A stretch of DNA of 63,495 bases. Source: Amanita rubescens (lineage: Eukaryota; Basidiomycota; Agaricomycetes; Agaricales; Amanitaceae). Shown piece by piece: positions 21,320 through 32,219 of this stretch. Each line of letters begins with the position of its first letter. The first letter of the stretch is position 1. The notes under the pieces are model-generated. The model was given only the letters and a program-made list of their open reading frames with translations. It ran no database searches and was not told the origin of the DNA. The stretch lies in assembly GCA_015039365.1 (NCBI GenBank), contig WION01000298.1, positions 1-63,495 of the forward strand. The letters run 5' to 3'. Made by a program: the position numbers and the translations under genes.

Positions 21320-23420
21320 TCAAAGGCGGTGGCGAAGGTTAACATGAACAGCCTTAACATTCGTGAACCTAATTTAGCTATCATCAGTAACTTGTCTTCA
21401 ATATCAGTTTTTTTCGTGACATACTCATCGAGTGCGTACTGTCCCAGTTCCCTTCCTATCCCGGATTGCTTGTACCCACCGAACGGTACACTCGGCGAGA
21501 CAAGACCGCCCATATTCACCCACACGGATCCTGCCTTGAGTTTGTGTGCTGACTCAATAGCCTTGGTGACATTCTGGCTGAAAACATATGCGGCAAGGCC
21601 ATAAATAGTGTCGTTAGCCTTCTTGATAATATCTTCGCAATAGCATCGTCATAAAGATCATTTAGGGGAAAAAATAGCAAAACAAACCTTCTTCATCTTC
21701 GAACTTGACTACGGCGCCCACCGGACCAAAAATTTCCTCTCTCATTATCTTCATATCAGGGTTGATGCCAGTAAAGATCGTCGGCTGCACGAAAAACCCG
21801 TCCTTTCCGAGCCTCTCGCCTCCGCAATGAACAGTTGCGCCATCGTCTTTGCCAGACTTGATATACCCCATCACACGCTAGTATGACCGCTCTGTTAGGA
21901 TCAGATCAATGATAAACTAAAAAAAAGGACTTGCCTCGAATTGGGCTTTAGAAACCAAAGGTCCTTGCGTCGTATCATTGACAAATGGGTCACCCTGCTT
22001 GAAACTCTTGGCGGCCTCTGTAAGCTTGGCAAGGAACTCATCGTATATGCGGGCATGTACGAAAATCCGCGTTCCGGCGGCGCACACTTGCCCGTTGTTG
22101 AAGCTATGTTCGCTCATCTGTCAATTCCATCCACTTATATCAGAAGAGAAACACCCACAAGAGTGCCGCCGAGGTCCATTTTACGGCTTGGTCCAAATCA
22201 GCATCATCGAACACAATATTTGCGTTCTTTCCACCGAGTTCCAAAGTGAGTTTTTTCAAGTTGGTTGCTCCCGCCGCCTGCATAATCTTCTTTCCGGTCA
22301 AGACGGAACCAGTAAACGTCACTTTGTCGATGCGTGGATGACGAGCAATGGCCTCGCCAACAGTCGGCCCATAGCCGGTGACCACGTTTACTACTCCATC
22401 TGGGATGCCAGCAGCTTTGATAAACTCGCAAGCGCGAATTGCCGTGAGAGGCGTAATTTCGGATGGCTTAATGACAATAGCATTACCGGTAGCCAGCGCT
22501 AGAAACGTAGAACGTAAAACTTGAGATGAAAGTGAGTACGATAATGTTGATATGCGTACCAGGTGCAATTTTTGCCAAGAACGTCACGACTGGATATAAT
22601 GTGAAGTGAATTGTCTATAACGTGAAATATATATAGGCTTACGCGGGAAATTCCCTGCGAAAAAGTCAGCTATCATTGTTACAATGAATTACCGTGAATC
22701 GCTCACATGGGATGATCGCTCCGACGATACCGATTGGCTCATGTCGAGTGTATGCGAATTTTGCTTCGGTTGTCTGCCCGAATTATTGTCAAAATCATTT
22801 TGTGCTATAAAGAGAAGCTCGTACCTCCATAGTCTTGCCATGTATCTTGTCCGCCCATCCAGCAAAATATCTGAGTACGGTGGTGCACGTCGGAATGTCC
22901 GCCAAAAGGGCTGAAAAATACGATTTCCCTGGTAGGCTGAGTTAGCATCTGATACACAGCTTTGGTAAGGAAGACATACCGTTATCCAATGCTTCTAATG
23001 CAGCCAATTCTTCCTTATTTTGTTCGATCAACTCGGCGAGTTTTAATAGCAATGCGCCACGTTGAGCTCCAGGCGTATTTAGACCCCAAACTGTCTCCAT
23101 CGCCTTTTCGGCGGCGGATACCGCGAGATCGACGTCGGCAGCTGTACCCTCGGATATTTTGGTGATAACCTGACCGGTAGCTGCGAAACAGTCAAAACAT
23201 ATTCAACCTTTTAAGGAGTATGGATGATTACAAGGGTTGACAACACTGAGAGTAACACAAAAGATGAGAATGGCAGGGCAAATAATAATTTACAAACGCA
23301 CTCAATGTAGGTGTTATCGGACCCGTCCAAAAATTGGCCATTGATGAATAGGCCAGTGTTGAACTGGGTTTTACCCTTATAGACGGATGTGTCGAATTCG
23401 TGAGTGAAGACAGAAGGCAT
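21320..23420 (-). CDS. ALDH-4, NAD(P)-dependent aldehyde dehydrogenase
   Basis: Starts [19 protein letters not shown] at 23420 and ends ...[13 protein letters not shown] at 21320. Motifs: [37 protein letters not shown] (catalytic Cys), [21 protein letters not shown]. Micro-exons lie at 23232-23245 (14 nt) and 22643-22654 (12 nt). It shares the extra introns of ALDH-3 and lies tail to tail with it, 377 bp apart, so the two form a large inverted pair. A TATA element (TATAAAAC) lies at 23458-23465. Looks intact; substrate unknown. Confidence 0.9.
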
Positions 23421-24040
23421 GTTAGAGGATGCAGGATTCCCTCCTCATCGTCGTCCAGTTTTATACCAAGTGATCACGATCTTCCACGGGGGCGGGTATA
23501 CCCTTAGCATACCCTAAGTCATGCCGGTTGACTATGGAGACACGTGGTATAGCGCGCAACGAATCTGAGTGCTACCGTGAGCGTTATTGATATGACGAGT
23601 GTATTGAATATAGACCTTACTTTGCGCAGCTACGTGACGGGTCGCAGGGCTCAGATGCCTTGTGTTGAACTGCTGGTGACGTTGGTGGCTCGGCGCGCGA
23701 GTCGTTGAACACCCTCTGATTAAATTTTGCGCTTTGCTGATTTCGCCTTTGAGCCAAGTGGATCGGGCGCCGCGTAGACAAAGTGAAATGTGCCACATCA
23801 ATCATCCACTTCGCACCAGCCAAATCCGCTCTGTGAATGCCGAGGTGACGCGTTAGTGTCGCGGCATAGATGACATTTACGCCGATGTAACGCGTCATTC
23901 AAGCGGAAACGTGATGAATTGAGTAACAAACCTATTCTTGGAGATCCTAAGCCGATGCAACACGCGTTCGCCGTGTCGCTGCGGCAAAAGCCGACGTCAA
24001 ACGTAACCCGAACAAATAAACGGTAACCCAAACACGGCCC
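23421..24040. other. divergent intergenic region (ALDH-4 / zinc-finger gene)
   Basis: Holds the ALDH-4 TATA box at 23458-23465. The rest contains only short, motif-free ORFs and several CGATG/GACGCG-like dyads that I cannot assign. Confidence 0.5.
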
Positions 24041-24610
24041 ATGATGTTCCTACAGTTCCGACTGGGAGAAGACGTCCAGCCTTTCAAACACCGTCGAATC
24101 CTGAGCAGTATAGGAGTTCCAGTGGAAGTCGAAAAGGTTAACGACGATGATCCGGGGAACTCTACCTCTCCCAGTCGTTCTGTTTCCCCAGGCCCATCGC
24201 GGCCCTTCGATGCTCCCCAAACTACGGACGGGTTGATTTCGAGAGAAATTTCTCCTGCCCAAAGCGAAAATAATGACCCTACCAAGGTCATAAGACACTG
24301 GCAGTTGCAGCCCCGATTCCCCTGCTCAATCGAGGGTTGCGAGCGCAGGCTTACAACCCAGCATCTTTTACGCATCCACATGGAGGCTCATAAGCCAAAG
24401 CCAAAACCATTATTCCCATGCCGGCTCGGGTGCTCGAAAAAGTATTCCCGAAACCACGATCGGCTTCGACATGAGGTTGAGAAGCATGGGAAGGTTTGCA
24501 AATTCAAGTGCGAAAGTTGTGGAAAGTCCATGTGGAGAAAAAAAGCTCTCGAAAAGCATGAGTGCCCCGTAGCACCTGGCGCGACGCGATGCGTGTGGAT
24601 GGATGCTTGA
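24041..24610 (+). CDS. C2H2 zinc-finger protein
   Basis: Intronless, 189 residues. Residues 35-80 are Ser/Pro/Asp-rich and probably disordered. Three zinc fingers follow: finger 1 C95-C100-H113-H117, finger 2 C127-C131-H144-H149, and finger 3 C157-C160-H173-C175, a C2HC variant. The first two are of the classic spacing, so nucleic acid binding and a nuclear role are likely; targets are unknown. Whether the start is at 24041 or an upstream spliced exon cannot be decided, since no strong upstream coding signal is visible. It is transcribed away from ALDH-4. Confidence 0.8.
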   Translation: MMFLQFRLGEDVQPFKHRRILSSIGVPVEVEKVNDDDPGNSTSPSRSVSPGPSRPFDAPQTTDGLISREISPAQSENNDPTKVIRHWQLQPRFPCSIEGCERRLTTQHLLRIHMEAHKPKPKPLFPCRLGCSKKYSRNHDRLRHEVEKHGKVCKFKCESCGKSMWRKKALEKHECPVAPGATRCVWMDA

Positions 24611-24898
24611 GGGTGGTGCTGCTAACTTATGCGCTTGCGTCTTTTCCTTTTCTTTTTTTCTCTCTTTTTTTTTCTTGGGAATTTGGGATCTATTTGCTTA
24701 CATTGGGTTTTCACAGAATACGTGTCGAGCTATATAATATACACGCTCCTCGTCGTCTTAGTTTGTTTCTCTTTTATTACCATTTTTCTACTCATGTAAA
24801 CTCCGAGTCTCTACTATATGTATGTAATGTCCGGTAACGCGGGGAACATAGGATTAGAGTAGCTATATACCATTTGTATAATACGTACTTTAGTTGGA
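24611..24898. other. 3' region between zinc-finger gene and papain-like gene
   Basis: T-rich (TTTTCTTTTTTTCTCTC near 24645-24675) and without a gene; probably the 3' untranslated region of the zinc-finger gene. Confidence 0.45.
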
Positions 24899-27099
24899 TC
24901 AGGGGCCCATCTGGCTGTTTACCGGTATTTCACTGGATTTATGACATTGGTTTTTGCAATGCAGGCGCACCTCCTGCCATACGTCCTCCGTTTTATCGCG
25001 TAGCTCATGGAAGACCTTCCCTTCACCCGTACCAAAGTGAGCAAGATTTGCAACCACTTTGCTATGTTTCCTCGTCATATCGAGGATACACCGCTGCACT
25101 TCCTCGTGTCTCCGTAGCATCTTTGTTTTCCTAGTACCCTGTTTATTCTGACAAACATCAAGTTATTAAGCTAAACGGCGCTTAGATGCAGCCAGCTCAC
25201 CTTCAATGAGGAGATCCTAATCGAAACGTGAAGCATATTTTCAGGTATTTCACCGCACGAAGCGAGCAACGTCTCCTTCAGAATCACCCAAATCCTGCTT
25301 CTAAGTTCCTCTCGCAGCTCATCGCTCTCGCACGCGTTTGTGCTTATCACTTGGCGCAGGACAGAAGTCACATCAACTGGCAAGTTGTTGAGCAAACCTC
25401 GTGGGATACTCTGCAAAAGCGCCTCGATCAATCGTTCCCGAAGCGTTTGCGGCCTCATCAACAATGATTCAGGTAACCTGGACAAAAGCTCTTCGGGAAG
25501 CTTGTCAAGGACACGAGTTGATATTTCAGCCATGTGCTCTGGTGGAATGCGCGCGAGTTTCGATGTCGGAATTGACTTGAGTGAAGATTGCGGGGTTAAT
25601 TTGATGATCACTGGTAAGAGAAGATCGAGGAGGGGGATGGGCAAAACACGCATCAGAAAACCAATAAAACTGGTATCCTTCAACGTCTTCTTGATCCTGC
25701 GAAGAAGAAGAGTCCGAAAACCGACTCGGGCGGAATTATCGTCAGCTTTGGTTACCGGAGCCTTTGCAGGAAAGCTAGGTTCATCGGCGAATTCATCATC
25801 GCGCATGATGATGTACGCCTGTGCTAATTGCTCCAATCGAGCCTTGGGAAGCTGGTGTAAGAGCCGGAGTGCGCAATTTCTATCTGGGTTATTTGGCTGA
25901 TCTAGCATGCGTTTCATCCGTTCCAGCGAGATCTCGAGTAACCTCGAAGGAACGCAACTGAGGTCGTTTGGGAGAGTGACAATCGTTGAATCGTTCATCC
26001 GTGAAAAGCTGTCGACGGAAAGCCTCTCTAGGTATGACATAGAAACGGCTTGTAACAAGTTGCGAGGAAGTTTTGCGTATAGATCGTCAGGTAGTTTCTC
26101 CAGAGCTCCTACTGGAATGCGTTCTAGGAGCTCAGGCTGTAAGTTGATCTTGACAGGTCGTTTTTGGGTGCAGCACTCCAGCACGACTTTACAACTTTTC
26201 TCCATTTTCTTATCTGGCAAGTCCAGGACGGATTTGATCACCCCGTTCAGGGCACCCTCCGCAGTCGTCCTGTAGCTCTTCGAGTATCGGGACTCTGACA
26301 AGTTTTGTTCGAGATTCTCATGCCAAAGCGTGACCTCCGTTGCGTCCAAAATCCATTCATTCACCGCTCGTCGCGCCTCATCGTCAACATCGATCTCCTG
26401 ATCCATTACGACTTTGCCATGAACAACCTTTTTGATAACACCCCTCAACCGATTCCAGTCCTTCTCTTTCGTTATACGCGTTTTGAGAAAGTCCAAAAGC
26501 AACTTCTCGAGTCGAGTTGCGATGGCTAACCTGATCGCCATACGCAGCTTATTCCAATCTTCGCCGAATATGTCACATGATATCGCAGATTCGGTGATGC
26601 AGTCCCATCGCAAGCCCTTGTTTGCAGAACATCCTTGGAGCAAGCAATAACGGGCGGTGAGCGCAATAATGGTACGCGCGAGAAAGAAGCAATTGTAGTA
26701 TTGCAGCGTGTATTTCGCCGTTTCGGGATCCATATGGACGGCTGCGCAGACCGCGATGACGGTATACATGTCGGGTTTGCTTTCGTTAAACTTGAGAACA
26801 ACCTCCACATCCGTCTCGTTATGGATACCCTCGAGGTCATCGTCGTCGACAACATTTACGGTATCCTCCGCTTCTATACCCTCTGGAAGGAGCAGCTCTG
26901 GGTTGCGTCCTCCAAGGGGCCTCCGATCGATCCGATAGTTCCCTCCTTGATCCAGGAATACTAGAACAAACTCGTGCTTGAACCTTTCTCTCTCCTTTCG
27001 TAATTCGATCCTGCGGATCGTCGTGTGGGTCTGTGCCTTGTACCAGTCGAATATCCCACCCTTATCCCAATCATCGCAAGTTATCCGGGCGCACGACAT
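24899..27099 (-). CDS. large protein with LRAT/PPPDE-like His...Asn-Cys N-terminal domain and Leu-Pro repeats
   Basis: Exon 1 runs 27099-25201 and exon 2 25147-24899, joined over a 54-nt GTGAGC...GTCAG intron; about 720 residues. The start is at 27099 (MSCARITCDDWDKGG); the frame is open to 27204 but the extra residues look like leader sequence. The N-terminal part contains KHEFVLVFL (His42) and YTLQYYNCFFLA (Cys137). The middle is charged and helical. The second half holds repeats of the type LPEELLSRLPESLL and LPKARLEQL, and the tail is EVQRCILDMTRKH...VWQEV. I recall related proteins in many agaricomycetes, without a known function. The pattern Y-[ST]-L-x3-N-C-x2-F about 95 residues after a His is like LRAT/HRASLS and PPPDE hydrolase folds; this is inference. 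A decayed relative is at 37350-37909. Confidence 0.75.
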
Positions 27100-27427
27100 G
27101 GTACATCGCGGCGCGGAACGACTGATAGAAGGAAGCGAGGGCCTATGGCTGGAGGTTGGTTTTTCCCCATCGTTTGTTTTACGTCCGATTGGGAGAAAAG
27201 TCATCTCTTATTCTTTGTTTTACACCTGTGGATTGAGGAGTGCTGAGAGAGAGAGGCCACGAGTTGACTTACGAGAAGGGTATGAAGGTGAAGGGATGAA
27301 GGGATGAATGAACATGTCACGTTGTTCTGTTTTCGTAGAATCATCTGAAGATAAGCGCCCGGACATATCAACACCCGTGATGGTCAAGTGGATATAGAGC
27401 GGAGGTTTGTTACATTGACAATCCACC
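27100..27427. other. intergenic region between papain-like gene and monooxygenase
   Basis: Contains the 5' region of the large protein and the 3' side of the monooxygenase gene. No separate gene is seen. Confidence 0.45.
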
Positions 27428-28972
27428 TCAGTTTGTCAGCGTTACATCCCGCCCACCATGATCCCTCTCATACTGCAACGCCTGCAGCTTAAGTGGGTAC
27501 ATAGCCTCCCTCTCCTTCGTCTTCTCATCCGACCACACCGGTAACACACTATCAAGTTCCGGTCTCCTTTCTACAACATCTTTCCGCAATCCAGCCACAT
27601 AATTCTGTTCGTCAAACGCAACAACGTGACACGAAATAAAACAAGTCGGATTGTCCGTCTTGGAAAGCCACTCCTCAACTGTTTTCACCGTCTCTTGTTC
27701 GAATTGAAGACGGCCAGCGACGGTTTCTGGGTAAAAAGGTTGGTGATTTTCACTTGTGTCGGACCAGGAGAGGGCTAGCCAGGTACTGGTGACATCGGCA
27801 ACAGTGAAAGGGGTGAAGCACATAGGTAGACCGACGAACGCCAATGTTGGGTTGTGTGCGTATAAAATGTGTCTGTGAACGGAAGGCACTCTATAGGGTT
27901 TGATAGAAAGCGAAGCAAGAGGCTCAAGTTGTCCGCGGTTTGTACTGTCATCGTCTCGTTTTAAAACGTGGACAAAAGACGGATAGGGTCTGTAGCCTGT
28001 CCCAAAAATGACCATGTCGATGTCCGAGATGACAGTTCCGTCATTTAGGGTTGCTTCGACTAGGCTTCGCCCATCGTTTGTTTCTTGCATGGTATATTTT
28101 GAAATTGGAGCGACCATTTTGATCCTGTCATCCGGGAGAGAACAGGAAACAGGAAATGCGGGACGTCGTATACTTTGATAAACGGGGGTTCTAGAGACAG
28201 GTGCGAGGTATGCAGCGATGTCATTAGCTGACGCCGCGTTTGCTACTACAAGGACACGCTGGGTGAGGGTCAGAGGGCGGCGTCATACGAGTCAAGTTAT
28301 CTTACCTTGTCTTCGTACCCTTTGGGTCCTCGCCAGTCTTTTGCGTGGGTCGCACAACCTTTGGCTTTGATCACGTCCAACCCATTGGTGTCTGGCCATA
28401 CAGGATTATCGTACCATCCGACGGCAACGACAACTGCATCCCAGGTTTCAACACATTCCTTTCCATTGGCATCTCCGTCCCAGTTCTTCATGTAGACTTT
28501 CCATCGGCCGTCATCCTCCGTTGCCTCTTCTACCCTAACGACTTCCCGGCTCAATCGAATTTTCCCGCTTTTAATAAACGGGTCTGCAAACGAGCGGAGG
28601 TACTCGTAAGTCTCCGTCAAGGTTGGGAATGGCTGATGTGGGTATTTCTTCGTTCTCTCGGGAAACGGGAAACCAGAAAAGCTGAGAAATTGGGGGAGAA
28701 CGTTTCCAACCAATCCTGGGTATGCAGGTGATGGCCATAGGGGTTTTCCCGGTTGACGAGGTACCTCATCCATGTACCTGGCATGTATGTTAGCACAAAG
28801 AGTGAATGATAACCGACAAATGGACAAACCAGACGCCCCCAACATCGTTTCTTCGTTCGACGAGCTCGACGCGTTCAAAATTGCCCAATTCAAGCAAATT
28901 GCGGAGCGTAACAAGGCCAGATGGACCACCACCAATTATTAGCACGGATTTCGGTGTTGGTAGTGATGACAT
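27428..28972 (-). CDS. FAD-dependent (flavin-containing) monooxygenase
   Basis: Three exons: 28972-28830, 28777-28306 and 28258-27428, about 482 residues. N-terminal VLIIGGGPSGLVTLRNLL is the GxGxxG FAD-binding motif. ERRNDVGGVW follows, typical of the FMO/Baeyer-Villiger-like group. VLVVANAASANDIAAYL occupies the place of the second, NADPH-binding nucleotide motif, although its glycines are replaced (VANAASA). VIFGTGYRPYPSF is the conserved FATGY-like element. These enzymes oxygenate N, S or ketone substrates using NADPH and O2; the substrate here is unknown. Frame holds through both introns. It shares a 154-bp divergent promoter with the hypothetical gene at 29127. Confidence 0.85.
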
Positions 28973-29126
28973 GAAGATAAGATGTCAAGCACTGGCGGGC
29001 GCTGATAAGCACTGCCATCTTCATCCCCGCAACCATGGGTTGTGGGTCTTGCGACGCACCTTGCCTATGGGAAAATGCAACGTCACATGCGCGTTCCCAT
29101 GATCTCGTGTTCCACCCCGTCCAATC
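28973..29126. promoter_or_regulatory. short bidirectional promoter region
   Basis: Only 154 bp separate the divergent ATGs of the monooxygenase (28972, minus) and the hypothetical gene (29127, plus), so both must use this stretch or have transcripts overlapping the neighbour. Confidence 0.5.
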
Positions 29127-30229
29127 ATGATCTGCGGATCCTCTCCCACGCCAACGACTGTAGTTACAAAAGACTACGCCACGTTCGATGTATCTCGTGC
29201 ACGGCGAGTAAACTTGGTCTATCTTTTCTGTTCTTGCTTTCTGATCCTGGAGCAGGATATCAACGCCTTGGAATGGATACGCCGCTCGAATGAGTCGAAT
29301 CCAGACCAACCGGCGAATCTGATTTGCGTCTACTTCGGCCCCAAATACGAGGATCCGGAGAACAATGGCAACTCTGCACCCAAGAAACGACCTCGAGGAA
29401 AAGCTAATACAAGAATCATAGTTAGCCCACCACTGACATCTTTGCAACCAAAGGATAACACCCCTCCACCGGCTATCCCAAGTCGAAAAGGTTCGAAGTT
29501 CTGTCACGTCGCGTCTTGGCATATAATAATTTTTCTGGGGGCCAGACATCAAAGTCGGCGCATTTTACGACCCTCGACTTCTTTCTGATTTTGGCGGACC
29601 ACTGTTCAAATTGAAGCAGGCGAAACTGAAGCAAAGGCACTTCGTCGACATCAACGATGAATTAATCGCACCATGGGAAGAATATGACAAGCTTCGCACA
29701 GGAACGGTTGTCCTCATGCGTGTCACTTTGCACACGTACACCATTACGGAGGGGAACAGAGATAAAAAGGTGCTTGTCCTCTATCGCCCACTATATTTGA
29801 TCTCTGACTTCCTTTAGATTTACCAGATATATGCAGACCGCGGCAAAGTTCTCGCTACTTCCGATGAACCTATCGACAATCGCTCAATCCGCTTTGTCTT
29901 ACCCGACGCCACCGATGGCGCCGTGGATGAGCAGACAGACCTTAACGATGATGAGCAACTGAAATGTTTTAGCAAGGAGGGCAATGTGTCGGACGACAAT
30001 ACCGCTTCTGGCTCAGTATGTATTTCCCCCTTTGTATATGCATTCACAATGACATGGAAATCAGTCTTCATCCTCTCAAGTGCCAACCTCGGAAGGACTC
30101 AAACCATCGAAGAGGCCGAATATCACCGGAATCACCACGAGAGCCACATCAGGCAAGAACAAACAACCAGCTGAAGGCAAACTGTCCGACACATCAAAAC
30201 TTCCTTTGTCGCAGATGAACGTGGACTAG
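29127..30229 (+). CDS. basidiomycete hypothetical protein, five exons
   Basis: Exons 29127-29207, 29256-29490, 29546-29769, 29818-30015 and 30065-30229 join into one frame of about 300 residues. Key blocks are DINALEWIRRSNESNP, KVGAFYDPRLLSDFGGPLF, RHFVDINDELIAPWEEYDKL and RTGTVVLMRVTLHTYTI. The region around residue 80-95 is basic (KKRPRGKAN), a possible nuclear signal, and the C-terminus is Ser/Thr/Lys-rich. The FYDPR...DFGGP...IAPWE...LRTGTVV pattern is one I recall as a widespread mushroom-lineage family with no assigned function. The ATG at 29127 opens the first spliced exon; other ATGs upstream are possible. Confidence 0.72.
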
Positions 30230-30645
30230 AATATGTGTCCAGCTTGCAACATTAGATTTTCACTTCTTTCATTCTTCTTGTTTCGGTAACTTCGGTACAT
30301 GGACATTAAAAAAGAAAAATAAATTCAGTACAATATTGCATCGAACTACAGTGACTGTGCAAAAAAACGTTGCGGGTTTTGCCGCGCACGCGGGCGTAAG
30401 GACTTAATTTGGGCGTGGCTCGATGGCGGTTGCGCGCAGGACCGCTTGGTCAGCGTGTCTTGGGACACGGCACGTGATATCGGGTGACGTAATTGTAATT
30501 ACAGTTGGCCATGGTCAGTCCCTGTCTCAGTCAGTTCTTGAATTGCCAATACCTACGCGAACGCCAGCATACCACCAATTTTCTAGAAACCTCGGGTTAC
30601 CCTGGAGCCGTGTAATACTCCGCGTCGAGAGGCCACCTCTCCAAA
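30230..30645. other. intergenic region upstream of F-box gene
   Basis: Contains an A-rich stretch near 30307-30325 and a GC-rich palindromic patch near 30385-30400 (GCCGCGCACGCGGGCG). No coding evidence. Confidence 0.45.
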
Positions 30646-31977
30646 ATGAGTTCCGAAATAACAATACCAACCGAAGTTTTATGCGAAATCTTTCATCTGC
30701 TTTGCAATGGTCCTATCGCTCTCCATGATTTGAATAATGAATCACATTTTCACGAGTTCCCGTGGGCCGTTGGACAGGTTTGCAGCCGCTGGAGAGGGGC
30801 ATTTCTGTCATACACGCCTTTGTGGACCTCTTTTGCCCTAAGGCCTGTCAGTAGCACTTCCAGCACCATTCACTTTGTTGAAATGAAGCGGCGTGCGATC
30901 ATATACCTCGAACGATCTGGACAGCAGCCTCTCACCATCGCCGTGTCCATGCCGTTTTCAAGGGCCGAAAAAACTTTTCCGGAAATAGTCTGGGGAGTGC
31001 TATTATCGTACTTGAAGCGATGGAAAAAGGCCTCTTTGATGCTGGAGAATGGAGCTGCGCTAGACGAATTCGTCAGATGCGGAGACATGTCGATCCTCGA
31101 GTCCCTCAGGATATATACACCCGCCTCCATGGAGAACTTTAACGCATTTCGAGTCGCTCCACACCTAACTGAACTTGATCTAGTCCACCCTAAATGCATG
31201 GCAACATGGCAGTTCCCTTGGGCACAATTGACGAAGCTTAAAATAACATTATCCCACAAAGGGTTCAACGGCAATGATCTGTGGGGAGTTCTATTCCAAC
31301 TAGAAAATATTGAAGAGTTGCGCATCACCACAATCTTCCACAGCCTCCGTCCTCCACTTTCCATTAAACGCCTTCCTAACCTTCGGCTTCTTGAAATCTA
31401 CTTAAACTTTGCATTGATGTTCTCCTGGTTCACTGCACCTTTACTGGAACATCTCCATATAAACGGCGGTAGTTTTTCCCGCGATTATCAGCCTTACGAT
31501 AGAGAACTAACGTCTTTGATCCAACGTTCATCTTGTCACATTCGCCGATTAACATTTGACGGCTGTAAAACATGGGAGATGCGCAGGGTAACGACAGCGT
31601 TGGCTAGTGGCATTGAAGAGCTCTCCATCATTTGCTCAAGGACCCTTGATATAATACAAGACATTACGCCGGAACTGGATGACCACTACATCTACCTACC
31701 CAAACTGCAGGTACTGCAGGTGACGTGTGCTGCTCCTAACTGGAGTCATATGTCGAGCATAGTGACAGTATTAGATGAAGTACTGACAGGTCGGGCGCGG
31801 GGGAAGGGATTGTCCCCTGAGAACCAGGACATCGTGCCGCTCGAGAAGTTTACGGTCCGGTTGAATTCTGGAGAAGCTTTGTCTGACTGGGTCTTGGAAG
31901 TGATGCGCGGCTGGCCGTCCTTTGTTCAAGTTTATATCAACGGCTCGGTGCTCGAGCGATCGACTCCATCCCTTTGA
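30646..31977 (+). CDS. F-box protein with LRR-like region
   Basis: Intronless, 443 residues: ITIPTEVLCEIFHLLCNGPI then FPWAVGQVCSRWRGAFLSY. LRR-like blocks include FPWAQLTKLKI, NIEELRI and HIRRLTFDGC, then YIYLPKLQVLQVTC. It lacks the C-terminal WCxxC and PSDAD motifs and is most like the gene at 41669 (shared IPTE.L.EIFH.LC..PIALH start). Plus strand, unlike the 47-56 kb cluster. Likely SCF substrate receptor of unknown target. Confidence 0.88.
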   Translation: MSSEITIPTEVLCEIFHLLCNGPIALHDLNNESHFHEFPWAVGQVCSRWRGAFLSYTPLWTSFALRPVSSTSSTIHFVEMKRRAIIYLERSGQQPLTIAVSMPFSRAEKTFPEIVWGVLLSYLKRWKKASLMLENGAALDEFVRCGDMSILESLRIYTPASMENFNAFRVAPHLTELDLVHPKCMATWQFPWAQLTKLKITLSHKGFNGNDLWGVLFQLENIEELRITTIFHSLRPPLSIKRLPNLRLLEIYLNFALMFSWFTAPLLEHLHINGGSFSRDYQPYDRELTSLIQRSSCHIRRLTFDGCKTWEMRRVTTALASGIEELSIICSRTLDIIQDITPELDDHYIYLPKLQVLQVTCAAPNWSHMSSIVTVLDEVLTGRARGKGLSPENQDIVPLEKFTVRLNSGEALSDWVLEVMRGWPSFVQVYINGSVLERSTPSL

Positions 31978-32219
31978 CTGTCACGCTATCCTGATGAGGG
32001 CTAGTACTTCTAGTTTAGACTTTTTTCATTCAAAAATCTCAATCTTATAGTAATGAGATCGAAGTGAGCGTACCGATAGTTTTTTTTTGTTGAGGTCTCG
32101 CGTTCTTCAAGTTTCACCTGCTGATATGAATACACGAGTCCCACTCATTGAATTGCAGTCGATGCGCATTCTGGTTTGAGAGATAACATTTGTACCATAC
32201 ACAATCCACGTACACTTTT

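Noticed and set aside
23535..23905. Possible tRNA or structured RNA near repeated GACGCG/CGATG motifs
   Set aside because: No cloverleaf or GTTCRA-type T-loop with matching acceptor stem could be drawn.
24050..24298. Open frame on the minus strand opposite the zinc-finger gene
   Set aside because: It is antisense to a frame with three well-formed zinc fingers and has no motif of its own.
25340..26964. Long plus-strand ORFs across the papain-like gene
   Set aside because: They mirror the long minus-strand coding frame and show no conserved domain or splice pattern.
27100..27204. In-frame N-terminal extension of the papain-like protein to the ATG at 27204
   Set aside because: The added residues are Ser/Pro/Arg-rich without similarity to the family start; the ATG at 27099 directly precedes the conserved region. 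Not fully excluded.
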